Positions 14,000-22,820 are shown, counted from the first letter of the stretch. The stretch: DNA of 24,353 bases from an uncultured Flavihumibacter sp. (GCA_946481605.1 CAMLPA010000007.1:1-24353), one strand, 5' to 3'. Program-made: numbers and translations. Notes: generated from the sequence alone by a model not told the origin.

Positions 14000-15169
14000 T
14001 TACCCGTACGCGGCCATTCCTGTTTCGGCGGTGGCGCGACGCTCCTGTTTCAGGTATTCCGAAGGTGTTTGTCCAGTGTGTTTCTTGAAATACTGGTTGA
14101 AAGACGATTTGGAATTGAAGCCCGCCTCGAAAGCCAGCGACAATATATTGGGTGTGATGCCCTGCTTATGGCACCGGTTGAGCAAACGGATCACTTCTTT
14201 GACCCTGAACTCGTTCACAAACTGGTAGAACGTTTTTTCAAGGTGCTGGTTCAGTACTTCTGAAACCAGGTTCCGGGGCACCTGCAGGGCAGCGGCGAGT
14301 TTCTCCAAAGTAAGATCAGGATCGGTATACCGTTTCGACTTTTCCATCGACTGCAATAATTTATCCGCCACCTGCCGCCTCAGTTCCATATCTACCGGGG
14401 CCGACTTTCTGGCAATCTGTAGTTCTTTTTCTTCCGGCATCAGTAAGGTCTCCGGTACTTGTTCCGTTGGCTGAACGGGTTCTTCCGCCATCCATTTCAC
14501 CTGTTCCTGCAACAACCGGAACTTCAGGATCGAAATACAGATCATGATAATGTTGGAATAGGCAATCACCCGGATGATGATGACGCGGGTTTCAAGCGAG
14601 AGCAATCCCGCATTATCGGCGATATGGTTCAGTACCCAGATGACGGGCACCACCAGGAACAATTTCGCCATCCGCCGGATGAGTTTCCGCTCCGATGCCC
14701 AGAACTGTGGTAATGTCCGGCTCTTTTTCAATACCAGTAAGGGATAAATAAAGAAGGACGCTATAATAAAATGATCGGTGGAGCGGTTGTACATGTCAAT
14801 GTACCTGCTCATACTTTTCACCCCTTCATTTACGATGCCATAGGTGATGCCCAGGTAGGCGCCCGCGGCCAGTAACGTGGGCAGCAACAGGAACCATTGT
14901 TTTGCGGGAACGTACTTGTCGTTGTGCACTTTTTGCGCGTACATCCACAGCAACGGGCCGTAGGCCAGGTCGATAAATGTATTGAATCCGGCCTTCAGTT
15001 CCATGCTCCCGGAGAACCCGTATATCACGAATTTGATGGAAAGATGGGCGCACATACAGGCCAGCATCCATCCCAGCAGGCTGTCGGCGGGTCTTCTTTT
15101 ATGGCCCGCGGCCAGCATCCCCAGGGCGATGAGCGCCTGGAAAGCTCCGATGATGAGTAAGTATTGCAT
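14000..15169 (-). CDS. Membrane-anchored AraC-family transcription regulator
   Basis: This 389-residue protein has an N-terminal half of about seven membrane helices (for example 4-21, 33-50, 92-110, 134-147, 168-182, 197-217). A short Pro/Glu-rich linker (230-260) leads to a C-terminal AraC-type double helix-turn-helix (about 280-377). The second recognition segment, SLAFEAGFNSKSSFNQYFKK (344-363), followed by GQTPSEYL, is classic. Such proteins are thought to sense a signal in or across the membrane and bind DNA while anchored. The ATG at 15169 starts directly at the first helix; the upstream ATG at 15235 adds no plausible sequence. The TonB receptor gene follows 141 bases on the same strand and is the obvious target. 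The LytS kinase genes are divergent, across 162 bases. Confidence 0.88.
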   Translation of the reverse strand: MQYLLIIGAFQALIALGMLAAGHKRRPADSLLGWMLACMCAHLSIKFVIYGFSGSMELKAGFNTFIDLAYGPLLWMYAQKVHNDKYVPAKQWFLLLPTLLAAGAYLGITYGIVNEGVKSMSRYIDMYNRSTDHFIIASFFIYPLLVLKKSRTLPQFWASERKLIRRMAKLFLVVPVIWVLNHIADNAGLLSLETRVIIIRVIAYSNIIMICISILKFRLLQEQVKWMAEEPVQPTEQVPETLLMPEEKELQIARKSAPVDMELRRQVADKLLQSMEKSKRYTDPDLTLEKLAAALQVPRNLVSEVLNQHLEKTFYQFVNEFRVKEVIRLLNRCHKQGITPNILSLAFEAGFNSKSSFNQYFKKHTGQTPSEYLKQERRATAETGMAAYG

Positions 15170-15210
15170 GAGAGCAAGGTAGGAAGGGAATGTTACCTGT
15201 GGGTTAAGGT

Positions 15211-15220
15211 GTGCCGGCAC
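15211..15220. promoter_or_regulatory. Palindrome in the divergent regulator/kinase intergenic region
   Basis: GTGCCGGCAC is a perfect 10-base palindrome, flanked by GGT and CCC. It lies 41 bases upstream of the AraC-type gene and 111 bases upstream of the first kinase. It may be an operator, but a 10-base palindrome is weak evidence on its own. Confidence 0.25.
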
Positions 15221-15331
15221 CCTCCCCCAACTCATCCCCCCTTTTCCTCAATTCATGCAACCCATCCCGTAAAACACCCTCCAACCGCCCTTCCTTCCCT
15301 CAAAAAGATCGTATTTTGCCCGCGTTAAATT

Positions 15332-16381
15332 ATGCCGCTCCCGCAATACACCCGGAAAGACATGCTCATCCTGGCTGCCACACTTCCCCCCGTGGTAGTG
15401 CTTTTTAATGTGCTGTTGTTCGGGAAAAATTTCTTCAGCAACACCACGCTTATCTTATGTTCAGGACTGCTGGTGGCCGCAGTGATGGCCCTGGCCTGGA
15501 TCGGCTACGCGCTTATCGCCGTTACCGTGCGCAACCGCCTGCCGCAAGGGCGGCAGCTTTTGAAACGTATGCTGCTTACTATTTTCCTGATTTCACTGGT
15601 ACAGGCTTTCGTGACCACGCTTATTTTTAAAGGATATGATTACTTCGGACTGTTCGGCTACTCTTTTGAAGAAACTCCCTATTACTGGATGCTGGCCATC
15701 GGTATTGTCCTGAATGTAATGGTGACGCTGGTACACGAAGGCGTGGACAGCTTCGAACGCTGGAAAAACACCCTCCAGGAAACGGAACAACTCAAACGAA
15801 CTTACACACAGAGCCAGTTGTTGGGACTGAAAAGCCAGATCAACCCGCACTTTCTGTTCAACAGCCTGAATTCTCTCTCCAGCCTGATCAGTGAAGATGA
15901 AGAAAAAGCCGAAGCCTTCCTGAATGAACTCACCAAAGTGTACCGCTACATGCTGAGTTGCCATGAAGAACAGTTCGTGCCGCTGGAAACCGAAATTCAA
16001 TTCCTCCATTCTTATTTCTATCTCCTGCAAACCAGGTACGGGAACAGTCTGGAACTGAACATAAAAGTGCCCGAAAACGACCGTAAAAAATTTGTAACTC
16101 CGCTGCTGTTACAAGCCGTATTCGAATATGGTTTTAACACCGGCATGTTGTCCAAAAAACACCCGATGTTGTTCGCGGTAAACACCGACGCCGACGGGAA
16201 CCTGATTTTAAAAAATGAATGGTTGCCCAGGAAACATCCCGTGGAGGCGAGCAAAGAAGGTATTTTCAACATCGCCGATAAATATAAACTGCTTTGTAAA
16301 AAGGACGTGGAGGTGCAAAATGACAATGGTATTTTCACCATGAAACTGCCGTTGATAGAACATAAAATAGTAGCGCTATGA
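15332..16381 (+). CDS. LytS-type sensor with a degenerate ATP-binding domain (putative pseudokinase)
   Basis: This 349-residue protein has four membrane helices in the first 135 residues. The His_kinase segment follows, with phospho-acceptor His173 in INPHFLFNSLN, then a HATPase-like domain. Compared position by position with the next gene product, which aligns without gaps from His173 to the G-box, the ATP site is broken. The N-box ENVVKHN is EYGFNTG (265-271) here, losing both Asn and the Lys-His pair. In the G-box, the Gly at 307 is Ser and GLSN is GIFN (310-313). It probably cannot bind or hydrolyse ATP, but it could be phosphorylated on His173 by a partner, or regulate it. Its stop overlaps the next start as ATGA, so the two are translationally coupled. 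The family is certain; loss of activity is inferred. Confidence 0.9.
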   Translation: MPLPQYTRKDMLILAATLPPVVVLFNVLLFGKNFFSNTTLILCSGLLVAAVMALAWIGYALIAVTVRNRLPQGRQLLKRMLLTIFLISLVQAFVTTLIFKGYDYFGLFGYSFEETPYYWMLAIGIVLNVMVTLVHEGVDSFERWKNTLQETEQLKRTYTQSQLLGLKSQINPHFLFNSLNSLSSLISEDEEKAEAFLNELTKVYRYMLSCHEEQFVPLETEIQFLHSYFYLLQTRYGNSLELNIKVPENDRKKFVTPLLLQAVFEYGFNTGMLSKKHPMLFAVNTDADGNLILKNEWLPRKHPVEASKEGIFNIADKYKLLCKKDVEVQNDNGIFTMKLPLIEHKIVAL

Positions 16382-17442
16382 AACTGCCCGTTCCCAATAA
16401 AATTGAATGGGCCAGCTTCATTACGTTGATGCCGCTGATTTCTTTCCTCACCTGCTTTGTCTTGTTCGGGAACAATTGGTACCATAATGATGCGCTCTGG
16501 TTCAAAGGATTCGGTTTTATCCTACTGGTAGGACTCGGCATCTGGTACACGGATGTGGTGCTCACCAGGTATATTCACGATACGTTCATTTCTTACCGCG
16601 ATACCATTAAGCGCATCGTAACGCTGGTGGTAAAGCAGTTTGTGGTGGTCACAATATGTGTATTCATCACTCTCTGGGGCGTGGAAAATTTCTCCACGGA
16701 ACCCTTCGAGGTAACACCGCGTAAGTTCTGGCTCTCCCTTTTTATCGGAGTGGGCATTACATTGATTGCGATGATTATCTGGGAAGGTGATTTCATTTTT
16801 AAGCAATACAAAGAAAGTGTGCGGGAACGGGAAATGTACGCCCAGCTTAGTCTGGAAGGAGAGTTTGAATCATTGAAGCGGCAGGTAAACCCGCACTTTC
16901 TGTTCAATTGTTTTAATACCCTTTCGGCCCTGATTTCAGAAGACAAACAAAAAGCGGAACGCTTCCTCAACGAACTCAGTAAAGTGTACCGCTACCTGTT
17001 GCGCACCAACGAAAGCGGTATGAGCACGCTCCGCAACGAACTGTATTTTATTGAATCTTATATGCGTTTGCTGAAAACGCGCCATGGTGAAGCATTGCGC
17101 CTTCAGATAGAAACCGATAAGAAATACGACCAACACCTGCTGCCCACGCTCAGTTTGCAGATGCTGGTGGAAAATGTGGTGAAACACAATGCACTCTCGA
17201 AAAACCATCCCCTCACCATCGAAATATTTACCACCGCCGGGAATAAACTGGTGGTCAACAACAACATCAGGGGCAGGAGTAAGAAAGCGCCTTCCGGACG
17301 CGTGGGCCTCTCCAATATCGCCACCAAATACGAGTTGCTGAACCAGCCCGGCTTCCAGGTGATGGAAGATGGAAAATACTTTACCGTGGTGCTCCCGCTG
17401 ATCTGGAACGGAGCGCCCACCCTGAATACCACCTTTACCTAA
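16378..17442 (+). CDS. LytS-type membrane sensor histidine kinase
   Basis: This 354-residue protein has four membrane helices (about 13-32, 45-63, 81-100, 118-135) with almost no periplasmic loops, so it may sense the membrane or a small ligand. The His_kinase segment has VNPHFLFNCFNTLSALISED, with phospho-acceptor His173. The HATPase domain is intact: N-box LVENVVKHN (263-271) and G-box GRVGLSN (307-313). It would autophosphorylate and pass phosphate to the LytTR regulator encoded 11 bases downstream. It is the only one of the three sensors here with a complete ATP site. Equal spacing and strong similarity to the preceding product indicate an old tandem duplication. Confidence 0.93.
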   Translation: MKLPVPNKIEWASFITLMPLISFLTCFVLFGNNWYHNDALWFKGFGFILLVGLGIWYTDVVLTRYIHDTFISYRDTIKRIVTLVVKQFVVVTICVFITLWGVENFSTEPFEVTPRKFWLSLFIGVGITLIAMIIWEGDFIFKQYKESVREREMYAQLSLEGEFESLKRQVNPHFLFNCFNTLSALISEDKQKAERFLNELSKVYRYLLRTNESGMSTLRNELYFIESYMRLLKTRHGEALRLQIETDKKYDQHLLPTLSLQMLVENVVKHNALSKNHPLTIEIFTTAGNKLVVNNNIRGRSKKAPSGRVGLSNIATKYELLNQPGFQVMEDGKYFTVVLPLIWNGAPTLNTTFT

Positions 17443-17453
17443 ACACAACACCC

Positions 17454-18224
17454 ATGAAAGTTTTTATTGTTGAAGATGAAGAACTGGCCGTAAAAAAACT
17501 CTACAAAACACTTTTAAGTATTGATGAAGACATTGAAGTGATTGCCACCGCCGATAGTGTGGCCGCCGCCGTGGAATGGCTGGAAAACAACGAGGCGCCC
17601 GACCTGATGCTGATGGATATTGAACTATTGGACGGGCAAAGTTTTGAAATATTCAACCACGTGGAATTGAAATGTCCCGTCATCTTCACGACCTCTTACG
17701 ACGAATACGCGCTGAAAGCATTTAAGGTGAACAGCATCGATTACCTGCTGAAGCCCGTTCAGAAAGATGACCTCGCCGCGGCACTCGAAAAATACAAAAA
17801 ACTGTACGCCACATCCGCCCCAACACCGGCGCTGAATATGGACAACCTGCTGAAAGAACTGCAACAGAAACTGCATCCGAAAGATTACCGCAAACGCTTC
17901 CTGGTGAAGAACGGTCCCAACCTGGTTTCCGTGGAAACCGAAGAAATCGCCTACTTCTACAGCGACGGGCGACTGATCTTCTTCAAAACAACCGAGAACA
18001 AAAAATTTGTGGTGGACTACACCATGGATGAACTGGAAGATATGCTGGATCCCGACAGGTTCTACCGCGTGAGCCGCTCCTTCTTTATTTCCGTAAACAG
18101 TGTGGGGCAAATACACGATTACTTCGGCAACAGGCTTATCCTGCACCTGAAACCCGCACTCGACAAAGAAGTGATTGTGAGCCGCGAAAAAGTAGCCGAG
18201 TTCAAACGCTGGATGGGCAAATAA
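17454..18224 (+). CDS. LytTR-type response regulator
   Basis: This 256-residue protein has a receiver domain (1-120): acidic pocket Glu7/Asp8, phospho-acceptor Asp55 in LMLMDIELLDGQ, Thr80 and Lys100 in DYLLKPV. A linker carrying a short helix leads to a LytTR DNA-binding domain (about 143-253), with FLVKNGPNLVSVETEEIAYF and FYRVSRSFFISVNSVGQIHD. LytTR proteins bind pairs of direct repeats and often control membrane, cell-surface or export genes. It is 11 bases behind the kinase gene, so the three genes form one operon. Its stop codon abuts that of the convergent propeller sensor with no bases between. Its targets are not evident; repeats at 9618-9650 are one place to look. Confidence 0.93.
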   Translation: MKVFIVEDEELAVKKLYKTLLSIDEDIEVIATADSVAAAVEWLENNEAPDLMLMDIELLDGQSFEIFNHVELKCPVIFTTSYDEYALKAFKVNSIDYLLKPVQKDDLAAALEKYKKLYATSAPTPALNMDNLLKELQQKLHPKDYRKRFLVKNGPNLVSVETEEIAYFYSDGRLIFFKTTENKKFVVDYTMDELEDMLDPDRFYRVSRSFFISVNSVGQIHDYFGNRLILHLKPALDKEVIVSREKVAEFKRWMGK

Positions 18225-21200
18225 TTATTGAAGCGGAATCTGCAATACAATGTCTGCGCCGTGTTTATCGGTCTGGATATCGAGCAGGGCATTCATCTCT
18301 TCGGCCCTGGCCCGCATGGCGTCGATACTTCCTTGTAACAAAGGATGGTCCTGGTCCAGCGCCGTTGCATCTTTGATCTTCAGCGACAACTGGTGGTGGG
18401 AAAGGCTCAGTTGTATCTGCGTTTTTCTTCCACCCATATATTCCACCAAACAACGGAGCGCTTCCTTGAATACCACGAATAGTCCGTACCTGCGTTTCAT
18501 GTCCAGCTTCAGTTTCCGGATTTTTTTATCGGCCTGGGTATTGATGTCGGCATCGTAACGCAGGCGGAGCGTATCGGTATATTCACGGAGCCGCAGCGCC
18601 ATTTTCTCCATGGTATCATTGGCGGGATCAATGGCCCAGAGCACATCGTCCATGGCCACAATCATGCTGTTGCTTTTTTCGCTGATGCGGTCGATAAGTT
18701 CTTTGGAGCGGGCCACATCGTTGTCTGCTTTGATGCGGGCCATTTCACTGAGGAGGTTGATGTTGTTGAGTGTGGTGTTCACATCCTGGTGCAGGTTCAG
18801 GGCTATATCGGTGCGCAATTCCTGTGTTTGTTTGATGCGGCTGATCCTGTTCTTATCAATAAAATACAATATAGCCAGGCCGCAAAGCAACAGCAGGCCA
18901 TAAAACCACCAACTTCCCCAGAAAGGTGGTGTAATCACGATAGTGAGTTCCGTGATTTTTTTGGAGCCGTCGTTTTCCTGCCAGATTCTTGTGCGGAAGG
19001 TGTAGGTGCCGGGCGCGAGGTAATTGTACATGGCCTGTTTGTTCGCGCTCATCTGCCAGTCTTTGTCTACGCCCACCAACTGGTACACAATCCCGTAAGT
19101 ATGGGTGTAGGTGAGCGTGGAAAGATCGATGGTGAGGGAATTGTTGTAATGGGGCAGTGTGATTTTTTTGAGTTGAAGCAGGGAATCAACACGAAGGGAT
19201 TTGTTGGAAACGAAGAAAGAAGCGATGGTAATCGGCGGCTTTTTTTCAGGGATGATGATTTTGTTGGGGTCCACCACCAGCAGGTCGGAAGTGGTACCGA
19301 AAAGTATCCTCCCGTCGTGGAGCAGTCGGACTGCGTTGGGTTGACAATGGTCGTTCACCACGCCATCTTCGGAGCCGAAGGTGCTGACGAGGTTGGTGCG
19401 CATATCGTAGCGGCATATCCCATCCAGTAAGCCGATCCAGATGAAACCTTTTTGGTCCTTTACGAAACTGACTACCGCGGAAGGCGGGAGGCCATGGTCG
19501 GGCGTGATGTAACTGAAAGTGGAAGTGCGCGTATTGAGGATATGCAACCAGCCGCTGGCAACGAGCATGGTGCTGTCGTTCACCTGCATGATGTTGGTTG
19601 CCCCGCCGCTGTTCAGTCTTTTTCCCTCCGGACCTTTTTCTGAAAAATGTTCCATGATCTGCCCTGAAGCCGCGTTGATGCGGTAGAGTCCGTCCCGGTC
19701 CGAACAGGCCCATACATTACCGTTATGGTCGGGCAGTAACTGCATGATATTGCCTTTCACGCGTTGCACGATGGAGAAGGAACTGGTATCCTTCCAGTTT
19801 CCGCCTTTGCATTTCAGGATCAGGCCCGCCTGGGTGCCGATCCAGATATCTCCGTTGGGCGCTTCCCGCACTTGGCGGAGCGTATGCTTTTCGAATACCC
19901 CGAGGCGCAGTTCAGTATATGTATTACGGCGCATATCCTGAATGCGCAAGGTGCCGCCCTGAATACCCATCCACATTTCACCGTTTTTTCGTTCCAGCAT
20001 ATCCCATACGGAGATGGCGTCGTTCTGCCTTGGTGCTGGGTAGAAGGGGTTGGGAAGGATGTTGAATGCCGGGTCGTAAGCAAAAATACCAGCGCCCCAG
20101 GCGGAAACGTAAATGGTGCCATCGGGGCGTTGCAGGATCGATTCGGGGGCGTGGTTGTATTTCCTGTTGTCGTTTCTGCGGTTAGGCATATTCGTGAACA
20201 CCTGGGCCGAAGGATTAAAAACATAAAGCCCGTTGCTGCTGGCCACCCAGATGTTCTCTTCGCGGTCCTCGAAGAGGTGGTAGATTTTTTCAATATCCAC
20301 GCCGTGTTCCCGCAACGATTCATTGCGCACGTCTTCAAACTTTCCCTGCTGGCGGTTGAAGCGTGCGAAAAGCGGGGCGCCATATACCCATAAGTCGCCG
20401 TTGCGCTGCTCCAGTGTGCCATTGAGATCGTGGTAGGAACCGATCAGCTCATCCATATTTGTTTTGTAGGAAAGCAATTGGTGAGAACGGGTATCGTAGC
20501 TGAGGAGATCTGGACCCACCTGTTTGTTCGACCATAGCTGCATCCGGAGTACACCTTGCTGGTCGGTGAACGTGTAAATGGGGCCCATGGCTTTTTCTTC
20601 TTCCAGTTTCCGGTTGATGGTTATCAGCATGGGCATGGAGCTGCGTGGAACAAAACGTTGGGTGGATGCATCAAAGAGGTCGATTCCTTTGGCATGTGTT
20701 ACCCAGTAACTGTTGTGTTTTCCGTTCTTACGGATATCGCCGGCAATGCTGCCATCCGGGGCCCTGGCTTTGTTGAATGCGGCTGAAAATTCATTGCGCT
20801 GCTCATGGTAAGTGATCACGCCGTAGTTGGCCACGATCATCTGCAAAGTATTGTCGGCATCGGCAGTAATCCGCAACAGTTCATTTCTTCTCGCTTCTTC
20901 CGGTAAACTTATCCTGGCGGGTGTGTAGCGAAAACTTTTCGTATCGAATATACCTATCCTGGAGCCTTCACATTCCACCCATAACCGGCCTTTCTTGTCG
21001 AGCAGCACGAAAGCTATATTGCTGGTGGGCAGCGAATTCGGGTCTGCGGAATTGTGCCTGAAAGTGATGAAACGCTTGCCATCATAGCGCTGTAATCCGT
21101 TGCCGGTGGCGATCCAGATATAGCCATCAACATCCTGCGCCACGGAAACCGCGTCATCGGCAGCGAGCCCGTTGATCTTACCGAAACGGTTGAAAACGAA

Positions 21201-21269
21201 ACGGTCCGGCGCCTGGGCAAAATTTTCCAGCGAAAGCAGCAGCAATAAGAAGGGGAAGAACTTGTTCAC
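18225..21269 (-). CDS. Two-component propeller sensor with degenerate kinase domain
   Basis: This 1014-residue protein has a signal peptide (MNKFFPFLLLLLSLENFAQA). A large periplasmic part of propeller repeats follows (to about 710), marked by IWIATGNGLQRYDG, IWVASSNGLYVF, IWIGTQAGLI and IWIGLLDGICRYD. A Y_Y_Y domain precedes one membrane helix (about 785-804), and a HisKA_3-type segment has His827 in LNLHQDVNTTLNNI. The final HATPase-like domain lacks the key residues: the N-box is KEALRCLVEY (935-944), where KEAxNNxxKH is usual. The DxGxG box is replaced by KDATALDQD, and the first G of GLGLxNMRxRAEE is lost. It also lacks the receiver and AraC domains of hybrid two-component systems. I chose the GTG at 21269 for its signal peptide; ATGs at 21308 and 21323 are alternatives. 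It faces the LytTR gene with no gap and probably signals through it. Confidence 0.88.
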   Translation of the reverse strand: MNKFFPFLLLLLSLENFAQAPDRFVFNRFGKINGLAADDAVSVAQDVDGYIWIATGNGLQRYDGKRFITFRHNSADPNSLPTSNIAFVLLDKKGRLWVECEGSRIGIFDTKSFRYTPARISLPEEARRNELLRITADADNTLQMIVANYGVITYHEQRNEFSAAFNKARAPDGSIAGDIRKNGKHNSYWVTHAKGIDLFDASTQRFVPRSSMPMLITINRKLEEEKAMGPIYTFTDQQGVLRMQLWSNKQVGPDLLSYDTRSHQLLSYKTNMDELIGSYHDLNGTLEQRNGDLWVYGAPLFARFNRQQGKFEDVRNESLREHGVDIEKIYHLFEDREENIWVASSNGLYVFNPSAQVFTNMPNRRNDNRKYNHAPESILQRPDGTIYVSAWGAGIFAYDPAFNILPNPFYPAPRQNDAISVWDMLERKNGEMWMGIQGGTLRIQDMRRNTYTELRLGVFEKHTLRQVREAPNGDIWIGTQAGLILKCKGGNWKDTSSFSIVQRVKGNIMQLLPDHNGNVWACSDRDGLYRINAASGQIMEHFSEKGPEGKRLNSGGATNIMQVNDSTMLVASGWLHILNTRTSTFSYITPDHGLPPSAVVSFVKDQKGFIWIGLLDGICRYDMRTNLVSTFGSEDGVVNDHCQPNAVRLLHDGRILFGTTSDLLVVDPNKIIIPEKKPPITIASFFVSNKSLRVDSLLQLKKITLPHYNNSLTIDLSTLTYTHTYGIVYQLVGVDKDWQMSANKQAMYNYLAPGTYTFRTRIWQENDGSKKITELTIVITPPFWGSWWFYGLLLLCGLAILYFIDKNRISRIKQTQELRTDIALNLHQDVNTTLNNINLLSEMARIKADNDVARSKELIDRISEKSNSMIVAMDDVLWAIDPANDTMEKMALRLREYTDTLRLRYDADINTQADKKIRKLKLDMKRRYGLFVVFKEALRCLVEYMGGRKTQIQLSLSHHQLSLKIKDATALDQDHPLLQGSIDAMRARAEEMNALLDIQTDKHGADIVLQIPLQ

Positions 21270-21277
21270 TTGGGGGC

Positions 21278-21320
21278 TTTGAAAAATAAAGATAGAGAAG
21301 AACAGCATAAACCCGCAATC
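21278..21320 (-). promoter_or_regulatory. Candidate promoter of the propeller sensor
   Basis: On minus, TTG followed by a 21-base spacer and TATCTTTA approximates the Bacteroidota -33/-7 pattern. Transcription would start just upstream of the GTG at 21269 and downstream of the two ATG alternatives, which favours the GTG start. The -7 match lacks the final G, so this is only suggestive. Confidence 0.35.
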
Positions 21321-21372
21321 CATACACCGGATATGTCAATTCACGCAGGATGCACTTTCTTCTGAAATAAGA

Positions 21373-21403
21373 TTGATGGAAACTTGCATCAAAATTATCC
21401 TTT
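21373..21403 (+). promoter_or_regulatory. Candidate promoter of the glycosyltransferase gene
   Basis: TTG (21373-21375), a 20-base spacer and TATCCTTT (21396-21403) loosely fit the Bacteroidota -33/-7 pattern and lie 18 bases before the ATG at 21422. The match is imperfect. Confidence 0.3.
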
Positions 21404-21421
21404 ACAACTCAATCAGCAATT

Positions 21422-22810
21422 ATGCAACACAACATTCTTCCCGGAAACGACCCTGTGAAAAACACGCTGGTAAAGAATGGCAAACGTATCCTGTTTGCAT
21501 GTGTACCGGCCGACGGCCACTTTAATCCACTCACCGGCCTCGCTACCCATCTGAAAGAACTGGGCTACGATGTACGGTTCTACACCCAGGATTATTACAA
21601 AGAGAAAATCGCCAAACTGGGGCTGCACCACTATCCTTTTGTAAACGTTCCGCAGATAAACGCCAACAACTTCGAGGAGTTTTTCGCCGAAAGGAAAGCG
21701 ATCACCAGTCAGGTAAAGAAATTCAAATACGACCTGGAACATATCTTTATCGGCTTCGGACCGAAGTATTTCCAGGACCTGGAATCGATTTACCAGGAAT
21801 TCCCCTACGACCTGCTCATCGCCGATATCATGTTCACCGGTTCAGCCTACATCAAAGATAAACTGAACATCCCCGTTATTACCGTGGGCATCGCGCCCAT
21901 CATGGAAACCTCGAAGGACCTCGCGCCTGCCGGATTGGGGATTACACCTTCCTACAATTTCGCGGGAAAATTAAAACAGGGACTGATGCGCTTCGCCGGC
22001 GACAAAATGATGTTCTCCGGTCTAACGAAGATCAATAACCGCATCTTCCGCCGCTATGGGGTGAAAGTGGTGCCCGGCAACGTGTTGGACATCCTCTACC
22101 GCAAAGCCGATCTTATCCTTCAGAGCGGCACCCCGGGTTTCGAATACCGTCGCAGCGACCTGAACCCGAAGCTCCGGTACATTGGTCCGTTATTGCCCAA
22201 ACACAAACCCGGGAATACACCCTTCCGCCTAACCACGGAGCAGGCACAATACAAAAAAGTGATCCTGGTTACCCAGGGAACCGCCGAACCCAACGTGGAG
22301 AAACTACTTGTGCCCACACTGGAAGCTTTCCGGAACACGGAATACCTCGTGATCGCTACGACCGCAGGTAACCGTACCGAAGAACTGAAGGCCAGGTTCC
22401 CGGAAAAGAATTTATTGATCACCGACTTTATTCCTTTTTCGGAAGTGATGCCGTTGGCCGATGTATTTATTACCAACGGCGGATATGGTGGAACACTGCT
22501 GGGCATCACACACAAACTACCCCTGGTGGTGGCCGGCGTTCATGAAGGTAAAAGCGAAATATGCGCGCGGGTAGGTTATTTTAAACTTGGTGTGAACATG
22601 AAAACAGAAACACCTACGCCCGTTAAAATACAGGCAGCAGTAAATGAAGTGCTCAACAATCCTTTATACAAGGAAAGGGTAACGCGTCTTTCCCATGAGT
22701 TCAGTCTGTATGATGCAGATGAAAGGTGCGCCATGTATGTGAACGACCTGCTGCAACAGGCGAAGGTGGAATACAAAAAAATCAACCGCGCCAGCGGAGT
22801 AACCCTTTAA
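21422..22810 (+). CDS. GT1/UGT-type glycosyltransferase (MGT-like)
   Basis: This 462-residue protein has the GT-B two-domain layout. The N-terminal acceptor domain has KRILFACVPADGHFNPLTGL (21-40), with the likely catalytic base His33. The C-terminal domain has VILVTQGTAEPN (280-291) and the nucleotide-sugar signature DVFITNGGYGGTLLGITHKL (347-366). In plant and macrolide UGTs that signature starts with His (HCGxNS); here it is Asn, as I recall for related Bacteroidota proteins. It would transfer sugar from a nucleotide donor to a small lipophilic acceptor, such as a lipid, pigment or polyketide. No membrane helix is seen. It is followed 10 bases later by a small secreted protein and is divergent from the propeller sensor. 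The acceptor is unknown. Confidence 0.9.
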   Translation: MQHNILPGNDPVKNTLVKNGKRILFACVPADGHFNPLTGLATHLKELGYDVRFYTQDYYKEKIAKLGLHHYPFVNVPQINANNFEEFFAERKAITSQVKKFKYDLEHIFIGFGPKYFQDLESIYQEFPYDLLIADIMFTGSAYIKDKLNIPVITVGIAPIMETSKDLAPAGLGITPSYNFAGKLKQGLMRFAGDKMMFSGLTKINNRIFRRYGVKVVPGNVLDILYRKADLILQSGTPGFEYRRSDLNPKLRYIGPLLPKHKPGNTPFRLTTEQAQYKKVILVTQGTAEPNVEKLLVPTLEAFRNTEYLVIATTAGNRTEELKARFPEKNLLITDFIPFSEVMPLADVFITNGGYGGTLLGITHKLPLVVAGVHEGKSEICARVGYFKLGVNMKTETPTPVKIQAAVNEVLNNPLYKERVTRLSHEFSLYDADERCAMYVNDLLQQAKVEYKKINRASGVTL

Positions 22811-22820
22811 AAAAATACAA

